A stretch of DNA of 64,000 nucleotides from Polynucleobacter duraquae (GTDB lineage Bacteria; Pseudomonadota; Gammaproteobacteria; Burkholderiales; Burkholderiaceae): the NCBI RefSeq assembly GCF_000973625.1, contig NZ_CP007501.1, positions 930,001 to 994,000 on the forward strand, read 5' to 3'. The translations under genes and the position numbers were made by a program. Below, piece by piece: positions 8,922 through 19,070 of this stretch. Numbering within the stretch: the stretch's first letter is position 1; each line of letters starts with the position of its first letter. The notes beneath the pieces are model-generated. The model searched no databases and was not told the DNA's origin. It saw only the letters and a list, made by a program, of their open reading frames with translations.

Positions 8922-9706
8922 GTTTTGATCAGGTCAGTGTGACGTACTCCGTCTTGATTAATGAGTAGGGCACTTGCGCGTGGCCGCCCACTTTCGGGAT
9001 GATCTAAATCCCAATCCGATAAGACCCAGCGTTGCCATTCCTGATCTTGTAGATGCTCTTGATGATGTTTTGGTCGGTGGGTGTGACCATGTATTAATTG
9101 ATTCCCAGCTTGATCTTTAAGCACTGCTGCGCAGGCACTCAAGGTGACATTCGTTTTAGCTTGTGCACCCTCAACTGAAAATTGCATTGACCGTTGATAT
9201 TGCACGCTACTATTACTGCGCAGGTGATTAGCAATAGAGCGGCGCCAATTCAAAGGCATTCTCAAGAATAGTTTTTGAATCCAAGGTTTGCGGACCCAGC
9301 TACGAAAAACTTGATAGCTAATATCTGCCGTACAAAGTGAGTCGCCGTGACAGAGAACATATTCAGAGCCTGCAATATTAATCTTGCTAGGATCAGGTAA
9401 GAGAGTCATACCTGTTTTACTTAAAAAATGCTTGCCAACTAAAAAGTCCCGATTGCCGTGAAGGTAATAGGTTTTTACTTTAGTAGACAGGGTTGCAAGC
9501 GTATTTTTTACCTCTTGGTGAAAAGGTGAATGTAGAGCAGCATCATCCCCAACCCAATACTCAAATAGATCGCCTAAGATCAATACAGTTTCTACCTTAG
9601 GCGCATCTTTTTCGCAAAAATCAAAAAAGCGTTGCGCCGTCAAGGGCATTGACGGCGTGAGATGTAAATCAGAAATGAGCAGGGCGCTCGCGTGTTGTGG
9701 AATCAT
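8918..9706 (-). CDS. lpxH: UDP-2,3-diacylglucosamine diphosphatase
   Basis: Hydrolyses UDP-2,3-diacylglucosamine to lipid X and UMP in lipid A synthesis, at the inner face of the cytoplasmic membrane. It is a calcineurin-type metallophosphoesterase: DLH at residues 13-15, then [17 protein letters not shown], a CHGD block and the final HGHTHRP block, all metal or substrate ligands. The 262-residue length is normal. The ATG overlaps the ppiB stop by four bases (ATGA), so the two are translationally coupled. The ppiB-lpxH pair divergent from cysS is also the E. coli order. Confidence 0.93.
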   Translation of the reverse strand: MIPQHASALLISDLHLTPSMPLTAQRFFDFCEKDAPKVETVLILGDLFEYWVGDDAALHSPFHQEVKNTLATLSTKVKTYYLHGNRDFLVGKHFLSKTGMTLLPDPSKINIAGSEYVLCHGDSLCTADISYQVFRSWVRKPWIQKLFLRMPLNWRRSIANHLRSNSSVQYQRSMQFSVEGAQAKTNVTLSACAAVLKDQAGNQLIHGHTHRPKHHQEHLQDQEWQRWVLSDWDLDHPESGRPRASALLINQDGVRHTDLIKT

Positions 9707-10206
9707 TCCTCGAGAACGCTTGCCTTTTCAATGAGGACATCTTCAGTAGGAACATCTTGATGAAAGCCGGAATTACTTGTTTTAACTTGTCGAATGACAT
9801 CAACTACATCAAGACCATCAGTGACTTTGCCAAAAACAGCGTAACCCCAGCCTTGAGCATTAGGGGCGGTGTGGTTTAAGAAGTCATTGTCATTGACGTT
9901 AATAAAAAATTGCGCTGTCGCAGAGTGCGGATCGCTAGTACGAGCCATAGCTACTGTGCCACGTTCGTTCTTGAGGCCATTGTTTGCTTCATTTTCAATT
10001 TGAGCGCCAGATTTTTTTTCTTTTAGGCCAGCAGTCATGCCGCCACCTTGAACCATAAAGTTATCAATCACGCGATGGAAAATCGTGCCATCGTAGTGAC
10101 CGCTTTTGACGTACTCTATAAAATTAGCAACAGTCTTTGGTGCTTTTGCAGCATCTAGAGTAAGGGTGATATCGCCCTTATTGGTTTTCAGTAGAACTTT
10201 AGACAT
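9703..10206 (-). CDS. ppiB: Cyclophilin-type peptidyl-prolyl isomerase
   Basis: A 167-residue cytoplasmic cyclophilin with no signal peptide, so PpiB rather than PpiA. The active-site block [13 protein letters not shown] contains the catalytic arginine, and [14 protein letters not shown] is the second family signature. It accelerates proline cis/trans isomerisation during folding. It lies between the TPR lipoprotein gene and lpxH on the same strand with tight spacing. Confidence 0.94.
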   Translation of the reverse strand: MSKVLLKTNKGDITLTLDAAKAPKTVANFIEYVKSGHYDGTIFHRVIDNFMVQGGGMTAGLKEKKSGAQIENEANNGLKNERGTVAMARTSDPHSATAQFFINVNDNDFLNHTAPNAQGWGYAVFGKVTDGLDVVDVIRQVKTSNSGFHQDVPTEDVLIEKASVLEE

Positions 10207-10251
10207 GATGAATTTACTTTCTATGAGTTAATAGATAAAAAGGTATGAAAA

Positions 10252-11064
10252 TTATTTTGAAGTAGGCGTTGCTGGGACTGCAGGTACCGCTGGCACAACT
10301 CCTTTTTTAGGCGGCTTCAGTATCTCCATCAGTGCTTTTGCACGATTGGTGTATTGACGCTGATTTAAGACTGCATCTTTTGCGGCATTGTCATATGCTT
10401 GAGCTGCTAGGCGAATATAGACCTCGCCTAAGTTAGCTGAGGCAACTGTATAGCTTGGGCGTAATTTCAAGGCGAGCTCTAAATAGTCTCTTGCCTCAAT
10501 CCAATTGCCTTGATTTGCAGCTAGTGCAGCTAAGTTGTTGTAAGGCTCAGGTAGCTCCGGAAACTGTTGGGTAATCTCAACCAAGGTCTTTTTAGCCTCT
10601 ACCCACTGGCGCATTTCAATCTGGATACGTGCTTTGACGTAACGTAACTGCACATTACCCGGTGTTTTCTTCAGTTGCTTATTGATACTGTCGATAGCTT
10701 CAGGATATTTTTTGGCTTTAACTAGCTTTTCAATATCGGACGGAACTCCATTTCTGGTTACTGGGTCTGGCTCAATAATCAAAAAGGATAAAAAAGGAAC
10801 AGCGACAGAGTCTGATAACTCAGCATTAAATTGATCGTATCCAGCATCGTTTCCGGCTAGTCTCGGAGGGTCATTGGGGCCGTAAGATCCTAAATAGGGC
10901 GCTTGAGTACCTTGAGCACTAGCGGGGGCACTATTAAGAGCCTTAATTTCAGCCTCTGCTAACTGCTGCCCAGGAGTGCTACAGCCCGCAAGGAGTAAAA
11001 CAGCAAACATGGCGCACAAGCCACAGAGCTGAGCTGGACGTAGTAAAAAATGGTTAGCTGACAT
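10252..11064 (-). CDS. TPR-containing lipoprotein
   Basis: A predicted lipoprotein with signal peptide and lipobox LLAGC, followed by a low-complexity linker and, from roughly the middle onward, tetratricopeptide-like helical repeats ([52 protein letters not shown]). Such proteins scaffold envelope complexes; no partner can be named here. The C-terminus is Pro/Val/Ala-rich. The ATG at 11064 gives a compact signal peptide; the ATG at 11091 would add nine residues. It is first in a probable operon with ppiB and lpxH and divergent from cysS. Confidence 0.75.
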   Translation of the reverse strand: MSANHFLLRPAQLCGLCAMFAVLLLAGCSTPGQQLAEAEIKALNSAPASAQGTQAPYLGSYGPNDPPRLAGNDAGYDQFNAELSDSVAVPFLSFLIIEPDPVTRNGVPSDIEKLVKAKKYPEAIDSINKQLKKTPGNVQLRYVKARIQIEMRQWVEAKKTLVEITQQFPELPEPYNNLAALAANQGNWIEARDYLELALKLRPSYTVASANLGEVYIRLAAQAYDNAAKDAVLNQRQYTNRAKALMEILKPPKKGVVPAVPAVPATPTSK

Positions 11065-11151
11065 AGGGTTTGGGATGAAAAACGGGCTCATTCGATATAC
11101 TCAGCGCTCAGTCTAACAAATTGGCGCTACTTGCCCACCTTTATAGCCTCT

Positions 11152-12573
11152 ATGCTGCAAATCTATAACACCCTCAGTCGTTCTAAACAGGTCTTTAAAC
11201 CCATTGAGCCGGGCAAGGTAAAGATGTACGTCTGCGGAATGACGGTTTATGACTTTTGCCATATTGGCCATGCCCGGGTGATGATTGTCTTTGATATGGT
11301 GGTGCGCTGGTTGCGTGCCAGTGGTTATGAGGTTGTTTACGTCCGAAACATTACTGATATTGATGACAAGATCATCAATCGTGCGATTGAGAATGGCGAG
11401 CCTATTTCTGCATTAACGCAACGTTTTATTGATGCAATGCATGCCGACTCAAATGAATTGGGCTTGATGCACCCTGATCACGAGCCTCGTGCCACTGATT
11501 ACATCGGGCAAATGCAGGGCATCATTGGCCGCTTGATTGAAAAAGAATTGGCCTATCAAGGCGAGGATGGCGATGTCAATTTCGCGGTTCGATTGTTTCC
11601 TGGGTATGGTCGCCTTTCCGGTAAATCTTTAGATGAATTAAATGCTGGTGAGCGTGTCGCGGTTGGTGGTGGCAAACGAGATCCATTGGACTTTGTTCTA
11701 TGGAAGAGTGCCAAGCCAGAGGAGCCTGCGGATACCCGTTGGAAATCCCCCTGGGGTGAAGGTCGCCCTGGATGGCATATTGAATGTTCTGCCATGTCAT
11801 GCGATTTGCTAGGTGAGCATTTTGATATTCATGGTGGCGGCGCAGATTTGCAGTTTCCCCATCATGAGAACGAGATTGCGCAGAGCGAGGGCGCTCTCTA
11901 TGGCCAAGATCACCAGGCTAATGATGAGCCTTTTGTAAATTACTGGATGCATAACGGGCATATTCGGGTAAATGAAGAAAAGATGTCTAAGTCATTGGGT
12001 AATTTTTATCTTATTCGTGATGTCTTAAAGAGCTTTGACCCCGAGGTCTTGCGTTTCTTTATGCTGCGCGCTCACTACCGTAGCCCAATTAACTATAGTG
12101 ATGCGCAGCTTGAAGAGGCTCGCGCGGGACTAGTTCGTCTTTATACGGCTCTAGCGCAAGTGAGCTCAAGCGATCATCCTGTAGACCCCCATTCGCCATG
12201 GTCTGAGCGCTTCACTAATGCGATGAACGATGACTTTAATACGCCCGAGGCGATAGCAGCCCTGTTTGACTTAGCTAGTGAAGTGAACCGTGCGCAGGGC
12301 GAAGAGAAGCTTCAGTTGGCTAGCGTTCTCAAAAGCTTGGCTGGAGATCTCAATTTCTTGCAACGTGACCCAATCGCATTCTTGCAAGAAGGATCCCGAG
12401 GTGGCGATGCTGGCTTATCTGCTGCTACTATTGAAGAGCAGATTGCGGCACGAGTCACTGCAAAACTCGCCAAAGATTTTGCGAAAGCGGATTTAATTCG
12501 CAAGACATTACTAGATCAGGGCGTAGTATTGGAAGATAAGCCCGGTGGCATTACCGAATGGCGCAAAAGTTAA
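11152..12573 (+). CDS. cysS: Cysteine--tRNA ligase
   Basis: Class I synthetase charging tRNA-Cys. HIGH is at residues 37-40, KMSKS at 277-281, and the zinc ligands include Cys28 in MYVCGMT and the Cys/His/Glu of HIECSAMSC and PHHENE. The C-terminal DALR-type and anticodon-binding parts follow; total 473 residues, normal for the family. The ATG at 11152 is preferred to an upstream TTG at 11131. A DNA glycosylase gene follows after 16 bases on the same strand. Confidence 0.96.
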   Translation: MLQIYNTLSRSKQVFKPIEPGKVKMYVCGMTVYDFCHIGHARVMIVFDMVVRWLRASGYEVVYVRNITDIDDKIINRAIENGEPISALTQRFIDAMHADSNELGLMHPDHEPRATDYIGQMQGIIGRLIEKELAYQGEDGDVNFAVRLFPGYGRLSGKSLDELNAGERVAVGGGKRDPLDFVLWKSAKPEEPADTRWKSPWGEGRPGWHIECSAMSCDLLGEHFDIHGGGADLQFPHHENEIAQSEGALYGQDHQANDEPFVNYWMHNGHIRVNEEKMSKSLGNFYLIRDVLKSFDPEVLRFFMLRAHYRSPINYSDAQLEEARAGLVRLYTALAQVSSSDHPVDPHSPWSERFTNAMNDDFNTPEAIAALFDLASEVNRAQGEEKLQLASVLKSLAGDLNFLQRDPIAFLQEGSRGGDAGLSAATIEEQIAARVTAKLAKDFAKADLIRKTLLDQGVVLEDKPGGITEWRKS

Positions 12574-12589
12574 TTGAAGAATATTTATT

Positions 12590-13246
12590 TTGAGTAAAGT
12601 TGCACAGCAATTCATCATTGAAGAAGTTGCTCCTGATTATTGGGAGCAGGCTTGTGCTGAGTTGATGAAGCATGATCGTATTTTAAAAAAACTGATTCCA
12701 AAATACGGCTTAGGTTTTTTGCGAACGCGTGGAGATGCATTCACTACTTTGGCAAGGGCTATCGTTGGCCAGCAAATTTCGGTTGCTGCCGCTCAGTCTG
12801 TCTGGAGCAAGGTTTTATTGGCTTCCAAAAACAAGGTAAACCCTAAAAATATTCTTGCCTTAAGTGTTGAAGATTTGCGTGCAGCAGGATTATCGGGTCG
12901 CAAGGTGGAATACATCCGCGATTTGGCTGAACACTTTGATTCTGGTCGTTTACATGCCAATCAGTGGAAAGGCATGGAAGATGAGGTCATCATCAAAGAA
13001 TTGTGTGGGATTCGGGGAATTGGTCGCTGGACAGCGGAAATGTTCCTGATTTTCAACATGATTAGGCCCAATATTCTCCCCTTAGACGACGCTGGTCTGA
13101 TTAAGGCTATTTCCCTCAATTACTTCAGCGGAGAGCCTGTGAGCAGGCATGAAGCTCGTGAAGTAGCTGCAAATTGGGCCCCATGGCGCACGGTAGCGAC
13201 TTGGTATATGTGGAGAAGTATCGACCCCAAGCCCGTTGAATATTAA
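12590..13246 (+). CDS. DNA-3-methyladenine glycosylase II family protein
   Basis: A HhH-GPD base-excision glycosylase of 218 residues, similar to the catalytic part of AlkA. The helix-hairpin-helix is LCGIRGIGRWTAEMF and the catalytic aspartate is in LPLDDAGL (residue 166 or 167). It removes alkylated bases from DNA. It lacks the N-terminal AlkA fold, as is usual for the short single-domain forms. The start is TTG at 12590; no better ATG lies upstream. It is followed by accA after 9 bases, so it sits in a plus-strand run with cysS, accA and tilS. Confidence 0.87.
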   Translation: MSKVAQQFIIEEVAPDYWEQACAELMKHDRILKKLIPKYGLGFLRTRGDAFTTLARAIVGQQISVAAAQSVWSKVLLASKNKVNPKNILALSVEDLRAAGLSGRKVEYIRDLAEHFDSGRLHANQWKGMEDEVIIKELCGIRGIGRWTAEMFLIFNMIRPNILPLDDAGLIKAISLNYFSGEPVSRHEAREVAANWAPWRTVATWYMWRSIDPKPVEY

Positions 13247-13255
13247 AATCAAGCT

Positions 13256-14227
13256 ATGAAAACGACTTTCCTGGATTTTGAGCAGTCAATCGCTGAATTA
13301 GAGTCAAAGATTGAAGAGCTGCAATTTGTGCAAGATGAATCATCAGTAGACATTTCTGATGAGATCAAAACCTTGACTGAAAAAAGTCAGCAACTCACTA
13401 AAGATGTCTATGCCAATTTAAGTCCGTGGCAAGTTTCTCAAGTGGCGCGCCATCCTCAGCGTCCTTATACATTAGATTATGTTGGAGCATTGTTCACCGA
13501 TTTTCATGAGCTTCATGGCGATCGTAATTTTGCAGATGACCAATCCATCATTACTGGCCTAGCTCGTTTTCAGAATCAGCCTTGCATGGTCATTGGTCAT
13601 CAAAAAGGCCGCGATACTAAAGAGCGTGCCTTAAGAAACTTTGGTATGAGTCGCCCTGAAGGTTACCGAAAAGCAAAGCGTGTCATGCGCTTGGCAGAAA
13701 AATTTAAATTACCGGTGTTTACGTTTGTGGATACACCGGGTGCATTTCCTGGAATTGATGCAGAAGAGCGCAACCAATCAGAGGCGATCGGTCATAACCT
13801 CTATGTTCAGGCGGAATTAGAAGTACCGATCATTGCCACCATTATTGGTGAGGGTGGTTCGGGTGGCGCACTTGCGATTGCAATGGGTGATGTGGTGTTG
13901 ATGTTGCAAAACTCAACTTACTCGGTCATCTCACCAGAAGGCTGTGCATCCATTCTTTGGAAGACTGCAGATAAAGCGCCTGAAGCTGCTGAGCAATTGG
14001 GCTTGACTGCACAACGTTTAAAAGCCATTGGCTTGATCGATAAGATCGTCCCTGAGCCTACTGGTGGCGCACATCGTGATTACGACACCATGATGAACAA
14101 TATGCGTAAAGCATTAGCTGAGTCACTAAAGACTTTCGATGGGATGAAAGTGGATGCGCTTTTAGAGCGTCGCCATGAGCGCTTGATGAGTTATGGCAAG
14201 TTCAAGGAAATCGAAGTCAAGTCTTAA
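13256..14227 (+). CDS. accA: Acetyl-CoA carboxylase carboxyltransferase subunit alpha
   Basis: With AccD it transfers carboxyl from carboxybiotin to acetyl-CoA, giving malonyl-CoA for fatty acid synthesis. The 323-residue protein opens with a coiled N-terminal helix ([18 protein letters not shown]), then the crotonase-like core with [10 protein letters not shown], the oxyanion-hole region [14 protein letters not shown] and [13 protein letters not shown]. It overlaps tilS by 35 bases in another frame, so the two are cotranscribed. Confidence 0.97.
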   Translation: MKTTFLDFEQSIAELESKIEELQFVQDESSVDISDEIKTLTEKSQQLTKDVYANLSPWQVSQVARHPQRPYTLDYVGALFTDFHELHGDRNFADDQSIITGLARFQNQPCMVIGHQKGRDTKERALRNFGMSRPEGYRKAKRVMRLAEKFKLPVFTFVDTPGAFPGIDAEERNQSEAIGHNLYVQAELEVPIIATIIGEGGSGGALAIAMGDVVLMLQNSTYSVISPEGCASILWKTADKAPEAAEQLGLTAQRLKAIGLIDKIVPEPTGGAHRDYDTMMNNMRKALAESLKTFDGMKVDALLERRHERLMSYGKFKEIEVKS

Positions 14228-15506
14228 GGCAGCTTTACCGGCAGCCAAACGGATTGGGCTTGCCTTAAGTGGTGGGCTGGATTCCGTTGTGTTGCTCGAT
14301 ACTGTTTGTAAAGCCCTCAAAGCAAATGCTAATGACCCAACTGAGCTTTGGGTATTTCATATCCATCACGGATTGCAAAAGCCCGCTGATCAATGGTTGG
14401 AGTTTTGTGAGCAACTGTCCAAAAAATATCAAGTACATTTTGATTTTCGTCTACTGCACTTTGCTGATCCATCTCAGGGCAATATTGAAGCGAGGGCGAG
14501 GGCAGAGCGTTACGATGCTTTGACTGATTTATGTATTGAGCATGGCATTGAAGATTTGCTGCTCGCACACCATCAAAACGACCAGGCTGAAACTGTGCTT
14601 TTACAGCTCCTACGCGGCTCTGGCGTAGCCGGCCTCTCTGGCATGCCTGCGCATCGTGCTAACGTCAACCAGGGCGACTCAATTACTCTCTGGCGCCCAT
14701 TAATCAATCAAAGCAGGGAAGAGTTAGAGGCCTATGCCAAAGAATACAAACTCAAATGGGTAGAAGACCCTAGCAATCAAAATACACGCTATCGTCGCAA
14801 TGCGATCCGTAAAGAAATCATTCCAAGGCTGGAGAAAATTCAGCCAGGTGCAATTGGCAATCTAGCTCGAAGCGCTACTTTATTGGCCCAATCTCAAGTG
14901 TTGCTCGATCGCCTAGCTAAGCTAGATGGGAAAGATCTTTTTCAGGGTAGTCAGTTAAAGCTAGCGCCTCTTTTGGTTCTAGCCAAAACAGATCAAGCTG
15001 CTGCGAATAATGTCATGCGTTATTGGTTGAAGTTTAATGATATGGCAATGCCATCCCAGGAACGTCTTGAGTCTTGGTGGAAAGACCTTAAGGCTGTAAA
15101 ACCAGACTCCAACTTGGAGTGGCGGCATGATGAGGTGAGTATTTATTTGTGGCGCGGCGTCTTGCAGATAGGGCATTGTACGACGGGGCGGTGGGTGTTT
15201 CAAAATGTGCCCTTACGAAGTAAGTTACTTGGCTTGCCTGCTGATTGGGTAAATACTGCTCAAGAGCAGGGTCTCATTGAGGAAAGACTGCGCCAAGGAG
15301 CAGAAAAGATTCAAATCAAACCCAATACCCCACGCAAAACACTCAAGAATCTCTTTCAAGAATCGGATACACCGCCTTGGGAGAGACAGGCTCCGCTGCT
15401 TTATATCAAGGACCAGCTCGTAGCCGTTGCCGGGGTGGGGGTGAGCTACCCTCATCTAGTCTCCATTGGTAGGCGAGTGCTCCCTGTGTGGCTTGAGAAG
15501 CCATAG
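14193..15506 (+). CDS. tilS: tRNA(Ile)-lysidine synthase
   Basis: Adds lysine to C34 of the CAU tRNA-Ile so that it reads AUA; essential. The PP-loop motif SGGLDS is at residues 26-31, with [19 protein letters not shown] and the [11 protein letters not shown] block further on, then the C-terminal substrate-binding domain with the late TPPWER and [14 protein letters not shown] stretch. Length 437 residues. The start ATG at 14193 lies inside accA; no later start keeps the PP-loop. The accA-tilS adjacency is common in betaproteobacteria. Confidence 0.94.
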   Translation: MASSRKSKSSLKAALPAAKRIGLALSGGLDSVVLLDTVCKALKANANDPTELWVFHIHHGLQKPADQWLEFCEQLSKKYQVHFDFRLLHFADPSQGNIEARARAERYDALTDLCIEHGIEDLLLAHHQNDQAETVLLQLLRGSGVAGLSGMPAHRANVNQGDSITLWRPLINQSREELEAYAKEYKLKWVEDPSNQNTRYRRNAIRKEIIPRLEKIQPGAIGNLARSATLLAQSQVLLDRLAKLDGKDLFQGSQLKLAPLLVLAKTDQAAANNVMRYWLKFNDMAMPSQERLESWWKDLKAVKPDSNLEWRHDEVSIYLWRGVLQIGHCTTGRWVFQNVPLRSKLLGLPADWVNTAQEQGLIEERLRQGAEKIQIKPNTPRKTLKNLFQESDTPPWERQAPLLYIKDQLVAVAGVGVSYPHLVSIGRRVLPVWLEKP

Positions 15507-15588
15507 TAAAGCGTAAAACCCTGTAAAATAAGCCCTTTTTAGACCCTGGGGAATTACATTCCCTGTAAATAACAATACAACGGTTTTT

Positions 15589-16839
15589 ATGGCTCTTATC
15601 GTTCATAAGTATGGTGGCACCTCAATGGGCTCGGTTGAGCGCATTCAGAATGTCGCTAAACGCGTTGCCAAGTGGATGCGTGCAGGTCACCAAGTGGTTG
15701 TAGTGCCATCAGCGATGTCCGGTGAAACTAATCGTTTGCTTGGCCTTGCAAAAGACATCAATCCAGATGCAAACCCACGCGAACTTGATCAAATTGCCTC
15801 CACAGGCGAGCAAGTCAGTTCGGGTTTATTGGCCTTGGCCTTGTTGCGTGAAGGTGTTGATGCAGTTAGCTATGCCGGTTGGCAAGTGACAGTTCATACG
15901 GACTCCTCATTTACTAAAGCGCGCATCAAGAGTATTGATGACGAAAAAATCCTTGCTGATCTCAATGCAGGACGTGCAGTAGTAGTAACAGGCTTTCAGG
16001 GTGTTGATCCAGATGGCAATATCACCACCTTAGGTCGCGGAGGTTCTGATACGTCAGCTGTTGCGATGGCTGCGGCCCTTAAAGCAGATGAGTGCTTGAT
16101 CTACACCGATGTGGATGGTGTTTACACTACCGATCCCCGCGTTTGTGAAGATGCACGTCGTCTAGACAAGATTACTTTTGAAGAGATGCTAGAGATGGCA
16201 AGTCTAGGCTCGAAGGTATTGCAGATTCGTTCAGTTGAGTTTGCTGGTAAGTACAAAGTTAAAACCCGTGTTCTGTCATCACTGACAGATCCGTTGATGC
16301 CCTTAGACCAAGAGATGAAGTCGGGCACCTTGATTACATTTGAAGAGGACAGCACTATGGAAGCCGCAGTTATTTCCGGCATCGCCTTTGCGCGTGATGA
16401 AGCAAAAATTACCGTTCTGGGGGTTCCTGATCGCCCAGGTATCGCCTATCAAATCTTGGGTCCAATTGCCGATGCCAATATTGATGTTGATATGATTATT
16501 CAGAATCAATCATTTGAAGGCAAGACAGACTTTACTTTTACAGTTCCCCGCGCGGACTATCAAAAAGCATTGGACTTGCTCAAGAAGAATGTGCAAGCCC
16601 ATATTGAAGCAAAAGAAATTAATGGCGATCCCAAAGTTTCTAAGGTGTCAGTGGTAGGTGTAGGCATGCGCTCCCATGTGGGTGTTGCTAGCAAAATGTT
16701 CCGCACACTATCGGAGGAGGGCATCAATATCCTGATGATCTCTACTAGCGAAATCAAGATTTCAGTGGTGATTGATGAAAAGTATATGGAGCTAGCTGTG
16801 CGTGCATTGCACAAGGTGTTTGAGCTGGATCAGAAGTAA
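15589..16839 (+). CDS. lysC: Aspartate kinase
   Basis: Phosphorylates aspartate, the entry step to lysine, threonine and methionine. The catalytic domain has KYGGTSMGS at residues 7-15, STGEQVS, and RGGSDTSAVAMA; two ACT regulatory domains follow (about 265-416) with GVPDRPGIAYQIL and VGVGMRSHVGVASKMF. At 416 residues it is the alpha-subunit form. An internal start for a separate beta subunit cannot be excluded. The 82-base leader contains a short direct repeat but is too short for a lysine riboswitch. Confidence 0.96.
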   Translation: MALIVHKYGGTSMGSVERIQNVAKRVAKWMRAGHQVVVVPSAMSGETNRLLGLAKDINPDANPRELDQIASTGEQVSSGLLALALLREGVDAVSYAGWQVTVHTDSSFTKARIKSIDDEKILADLNAGRAVVVTGFQGVDPDGNITTLGRGGSDTSAVAMAAALKADECLIYTDVDGVYTTDPRVCEDARRLDKITFEEMLEMASLGSKVLQIRSVEFAGKYKVKTRVLSSLTDPLMPLDQEMKSGTLITFEEDSTMEAAVISGIAFARDEAKITVLGVPDRPGIAYQILGPIADANIDVDMIIQNQSFEGKTDFTFTVPRADYQKALDLLKKNVQAHIEAKEINGDPKVSKVSVVGVGMRSHVGVASKMFRTLSEEGINILMISTSEIKISVVIDEKYMELAVRALHKVFELDQK

Positions 16840-16929
16840 GAATACGCAGGAATTACCTTAAAAACGCATTAAAAGCTTGCAGTCAAGCAAATCCGTTAAA
16901 CTGTTAGTCGTTGTAGATGTAGTGGGTAG

Positions 16930-17024
16930 GGAGACGTGGCCGAGCTGGTCGAAGGCACTCCCCTGCTAAGGGAGCATCGGGGCTAAAACTCTGATCGGAG
17001 GTTCGAATCCTCTCGTCTCCGCCA
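16930..17024 (+). tRNA. tRNA-Ser (GCU anticodon)
   Basis: A 95-base class II tRNA. The acceptor GGAGACG pairs with CGTCTCC, the anticodon stem CTCCC/GGGAG encloses CTGCTAA with anticodon GCT, a long variable arm follows (ATCGGGGCTAAAACTCTGAT), and the T arm is GGAGGTTCGAATCCTC. The discriminator is G and CCA is encoded. It reads AGC/AGU. Confidence 0.96.
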
Positions 17025-17069
17025 AATCCTTGTGATTTAACCTGCTCATTACCGCTGCGACAAATAACT

Positions 17070-17093
17070 AAGCCCCTTCACTGGGGCTTTTTT
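17070..17093 (+). terminator. Rho-independent terminator after tRNA-Ser
   Basis: AAGCCCC, six-base loop, GGGGCTT followed by a T run (17088-17093). It ends 45-70 bases after tRNA-Ser and just before the convergent amidase stop. Confidence 0.85.
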
Positions 17094-17097
17094 ATTT

Positions 17098-18405
17098 CTA
17101 CCCTTCAACCTTGAAGCACATTTCAGCAAATTCAGCGATGTTGAGTAGTTTTTCATCTTCCCTGTAATTACCAACAAGCTGAATTCCTAGTGGTAATCCG
17201 TTGCTCGATTTACGCACTGGAAGTGCGACTGCTGGTGTGCCTATAAAGCTCCATAGGGAGCAAAAGATGGGATTTCCAGTAAAGCTCAGACCCTGAGGGG
17301 CTTCCCCCGTAGCTGGAGCTGCCAGTATTGCATCAAAGTTTTTAAAATCTTGTGAAATGGAGAGGCGTAAATTCGCTTGAAGATCTTTTGCCTGCAGGTA
17401 ATCTACCATCGAATGAGATCTACCTTTTTCTATAAGCTCTTTGATATCAAATCCTAAAAGCTCTGGATACTGCTCTAAATGCTTTTCATGAACAAGCGCA
17501 GCTTCGCAAGCCATTAAGACAGCCAAGGCCTCGATACCATCCCAGTACATTTGGGGCAGCGTTATTTCCTCGATATGAGCACCCGATTGCTTGAGCAAAG
17601 TTGCAGCATGGTTCACAGTCTTTATCTGTTCTTGGCTCAATAATTCATCAAAGGGCGTTTTGAGATAAGCAATGCGAGGCTGTTGATTGCCTAGCTCTTC
17701 ACTCAGGGGTTTAGAAAGGATCTCAGGAATAACAATGGCATCTTTCTCATTGATTTCGGTGTTGCGGAGTAAATTAAAGGCGTATCTCGCATCCGCAACC
17801 GATCTAGTAAAAAATCCAATATGGTCTAAGGAGTCGGAGACGGGATGTACGCCTTTTCTTGGGACGGCTCCAAAGCTGGCCTTATAGCCCACGACCCCAC
17901 AATAAGATGCCGGTCTAATAATGGACCCTGCTGTTTGCGAGCCTAAGCTCAAGGGAACTATTCCACTGGCAACAGCTGCAGCTGAACCACTAGATGATCC
18001 GCCTGGTGTATGGGCACTATTCCATGGGTTAGTTGTAGCACCTGCGTGACGCCAGGCAAATTCAGTTGTGACTGTTTTACCAAAGATAACGCCACCTAAA
18101 TTACGAATCTTCTTGATAATTTCAGCATCTTCACTAGGCACAAAGTCTTTGTAGATTGGTGAGCCATTCGTTGTTACAAAATCCTTTGTTGCAATGATGT
18201 CTTTTACGGCCACAGGTATCCCCATCAGTGGGCCTAGCCCTGACCGTTGGTAAAGCTCTTTTAAAGAGGCTCTGACTGTAAATGCCTTTAATTCTGGCTC
18301 AACTTGATCCGCGCGTTCTACGCATTCGGCTAGATAGTCATCGACCTTAAGCTGACCTTGTTGAATTTGCTCGCATGCTTGCAATAAGCCGATGGCTGGT
18401 TTCAT
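17098..18405 (-). CDS. Amidase signature family hydrolase
   Basis: A 435-residue amidase-signature enzyme with the Ser-cisSer-Lys triad: Lys68 in IPVAVKDI, the serine-rich loop TPGGSSSGS (133-141) and the nucleophile Ser161 in SQTAGSI. It hydrolyses an amide or related C-N bond; the substrate is unknown. It is not GatA: no gatB/gatC neighbours are present and the region after the nucleophile differs (IIRPASYCGV). There is no signal peptide, so it is cytoplasmic. It stands alone, convergent with tRNA-Ser and divergent from the small HTH gene. Confidence 0.88.
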   Translation of the reverse strand: MKPAIGLLQACEQIQQGQLKVDDYLAECVERADQVEPELKAFTVRASLKELYQRSGLGPLMGIPVAVKDIIATKDFVTTNGSPIYKDFVPSEDAEIIKKIRNLGGVIFGKTVTTEFAWRHAGATTNPWNSAHTPGGSSSGSAAAVASGIVPLSLGSQTAGSIIRPASYCGVVGYKASFGAVPRKGVHPVSDSLDHIGFFTRSVADARYAFNLLRNTEINEKDAIVIPEILSKPLSEELGNQQPRIAYLKTPFDELLSQEQIKTVNHAATLLKQSGAHIEEITLPQMYWDGIEALAVLMACEAALVHEKHLEQYPELLGFDIKELIEKGRSHSMVDYLQAKDLQANLRLSISQDFKNFDAILAAPATGEAPQGLSFTGNPIFCSLWSFIGTPAVALPVRKSSNGLPLGIQLVGNYREDEKLLNIAEFAEMCFKVEG

Positions 18406-18498
18406 TTTGCTCTTATCCGCCTCTAAGTGGGTTTACTTACTTTATCACTGACCATTATTTTAAGTTAATTTAAGCCCGAATAAATATTATTAATAAAG

Positions 18499-18528
18499 TT
18501 CACAACTTCACAACTTCTGTGGTATAGT
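18499..18528 (+). promoter_or_regulatory. Promoter with tandem 8-bp repeat in the spacer
   Basis: TTCACA (18499-18504, 5 of 6 to TTGACA) and TATAGT (18523-18528, 5 of 6 to TATAAT) are 18 bases apart. Inside the spacer ACAACTTC occurs twice in direct tandem (18502-18517), a candidate operator on the face used by RNA polymerase. It drives the small HTH gene that starts at 18547. Confidence 0.6.
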
Positions 18529-18546
18529 ATTTGCAAAGGAGGTGAA

Positions 18547-18726
18547 ATGAGAAGAGCGATACCAAAAACACATCAAGCTTTAGATTGGATAGGGAAGGGA
18601 ATGACCGCAGCTCAGGCCGCTAGGAAGATGGAAATTTCAGAATCTAGCGTCTATGCCGCCTTAAGAAAAACCAAAGCAAAAGATTTGGGTTGTTGTCCAA
18701 CATGTGGTCACAAATTAAGGAAATAA
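18547..18726 (+). CDS. 59-residue HTH protein with C-terminal zinc ribbon
   Basis: A short gene with an excellent ribosome site (AAGGAGGTGA, 18536-18545) directly before the ATG and a good promoter upstream. The protein has a helix-turn-helix-like segment at about residues 19-41 (MTAAQAARKMEISESSVYAA) resembling resolvase or sigma-type HTH units, then a basic linker and CCPTCGHK, a zinc-knuckle-like Cys/His cluster at 49-55. It looks like a very small DNA-binding regulator; the target is unknown. The stop is one base before the ATG of the next gene, so the two are coupled. I do not recognise a named family. Confidence 0.72.
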   Translation: MRRAIPKTHQALDWIGKGMTAAQAARKMEISESSVYAALRKTKAKDLGCCPTCGHKLRK

Positions 18727-18727
18727 G

Positions 18728-19024
18728 ATGAAAAAGCCTCTACTAGCTGTTGTCTCAATCTCTGTAGCTGCATTTGCATATGCAAATACCTCATCGGATT
18801 CTTCTGAGTTGCTTAGCCAGCAATGCAAGATATCTGCTGAAGCAGTATCTACGTTAAAGGGCTTGCGCTACGGTAATGCCTCCATTCGAAAGGATGTAGC
18901 AGGCTTAATCAATTTAAATCTAAAAGTTCAAGAAAATAAAGATGCGGCGCAAATGACTCTAAACCGAATGGTGGATGATCAAATCAATTCAAGCTCTGCT
19001 TTAGAGGCGAAATATTGTTCTTAA
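18728..19024 (+). CDS. Small secreted protein of unknown function
   Basis: A 98-residue protein with an N-terminal signal peptide (MKKPLLAVVSISVAAFAYA, cleavage expected near residue 19). The mature part is mostly helical and hydrophilic with two cysteines, Cys33 and Cys97, that could form one disulfide in the periplasm. No domain is recognised. It starts one base after the stop of the HTH/zinc-ribbon gene, with AAGGAA as ribosome site, and so is almost certainly cotranscribed with it. The pair may be a regulator with its envelope target. Confidence 0.65.
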   Translation: MKKPLLAVVSISVAAFAYANTSSDSSELLSQQCKISAEAVSTLKGLRYGNASIRKDVAGLINLNLKVQENKDAAQMTLNRMVDDQINSSSALEAKYCS

Positions 19025-19070
19025 TGCTGTAATGAGTGGGTTATTGCTTAATGATTTATAAAGGCGTTTG

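Noticed and set aside
15507..15588. Lysine riboswitch before lysC
   Set aside because: The leader is only 82 bases and lacks the conserved lysine-aptamer segments.
16930..18405. Genomic island inserted at tRNA-Ser
   Set aside because: No integrase and no repeat of the tRNA 3' end was seen downstream.
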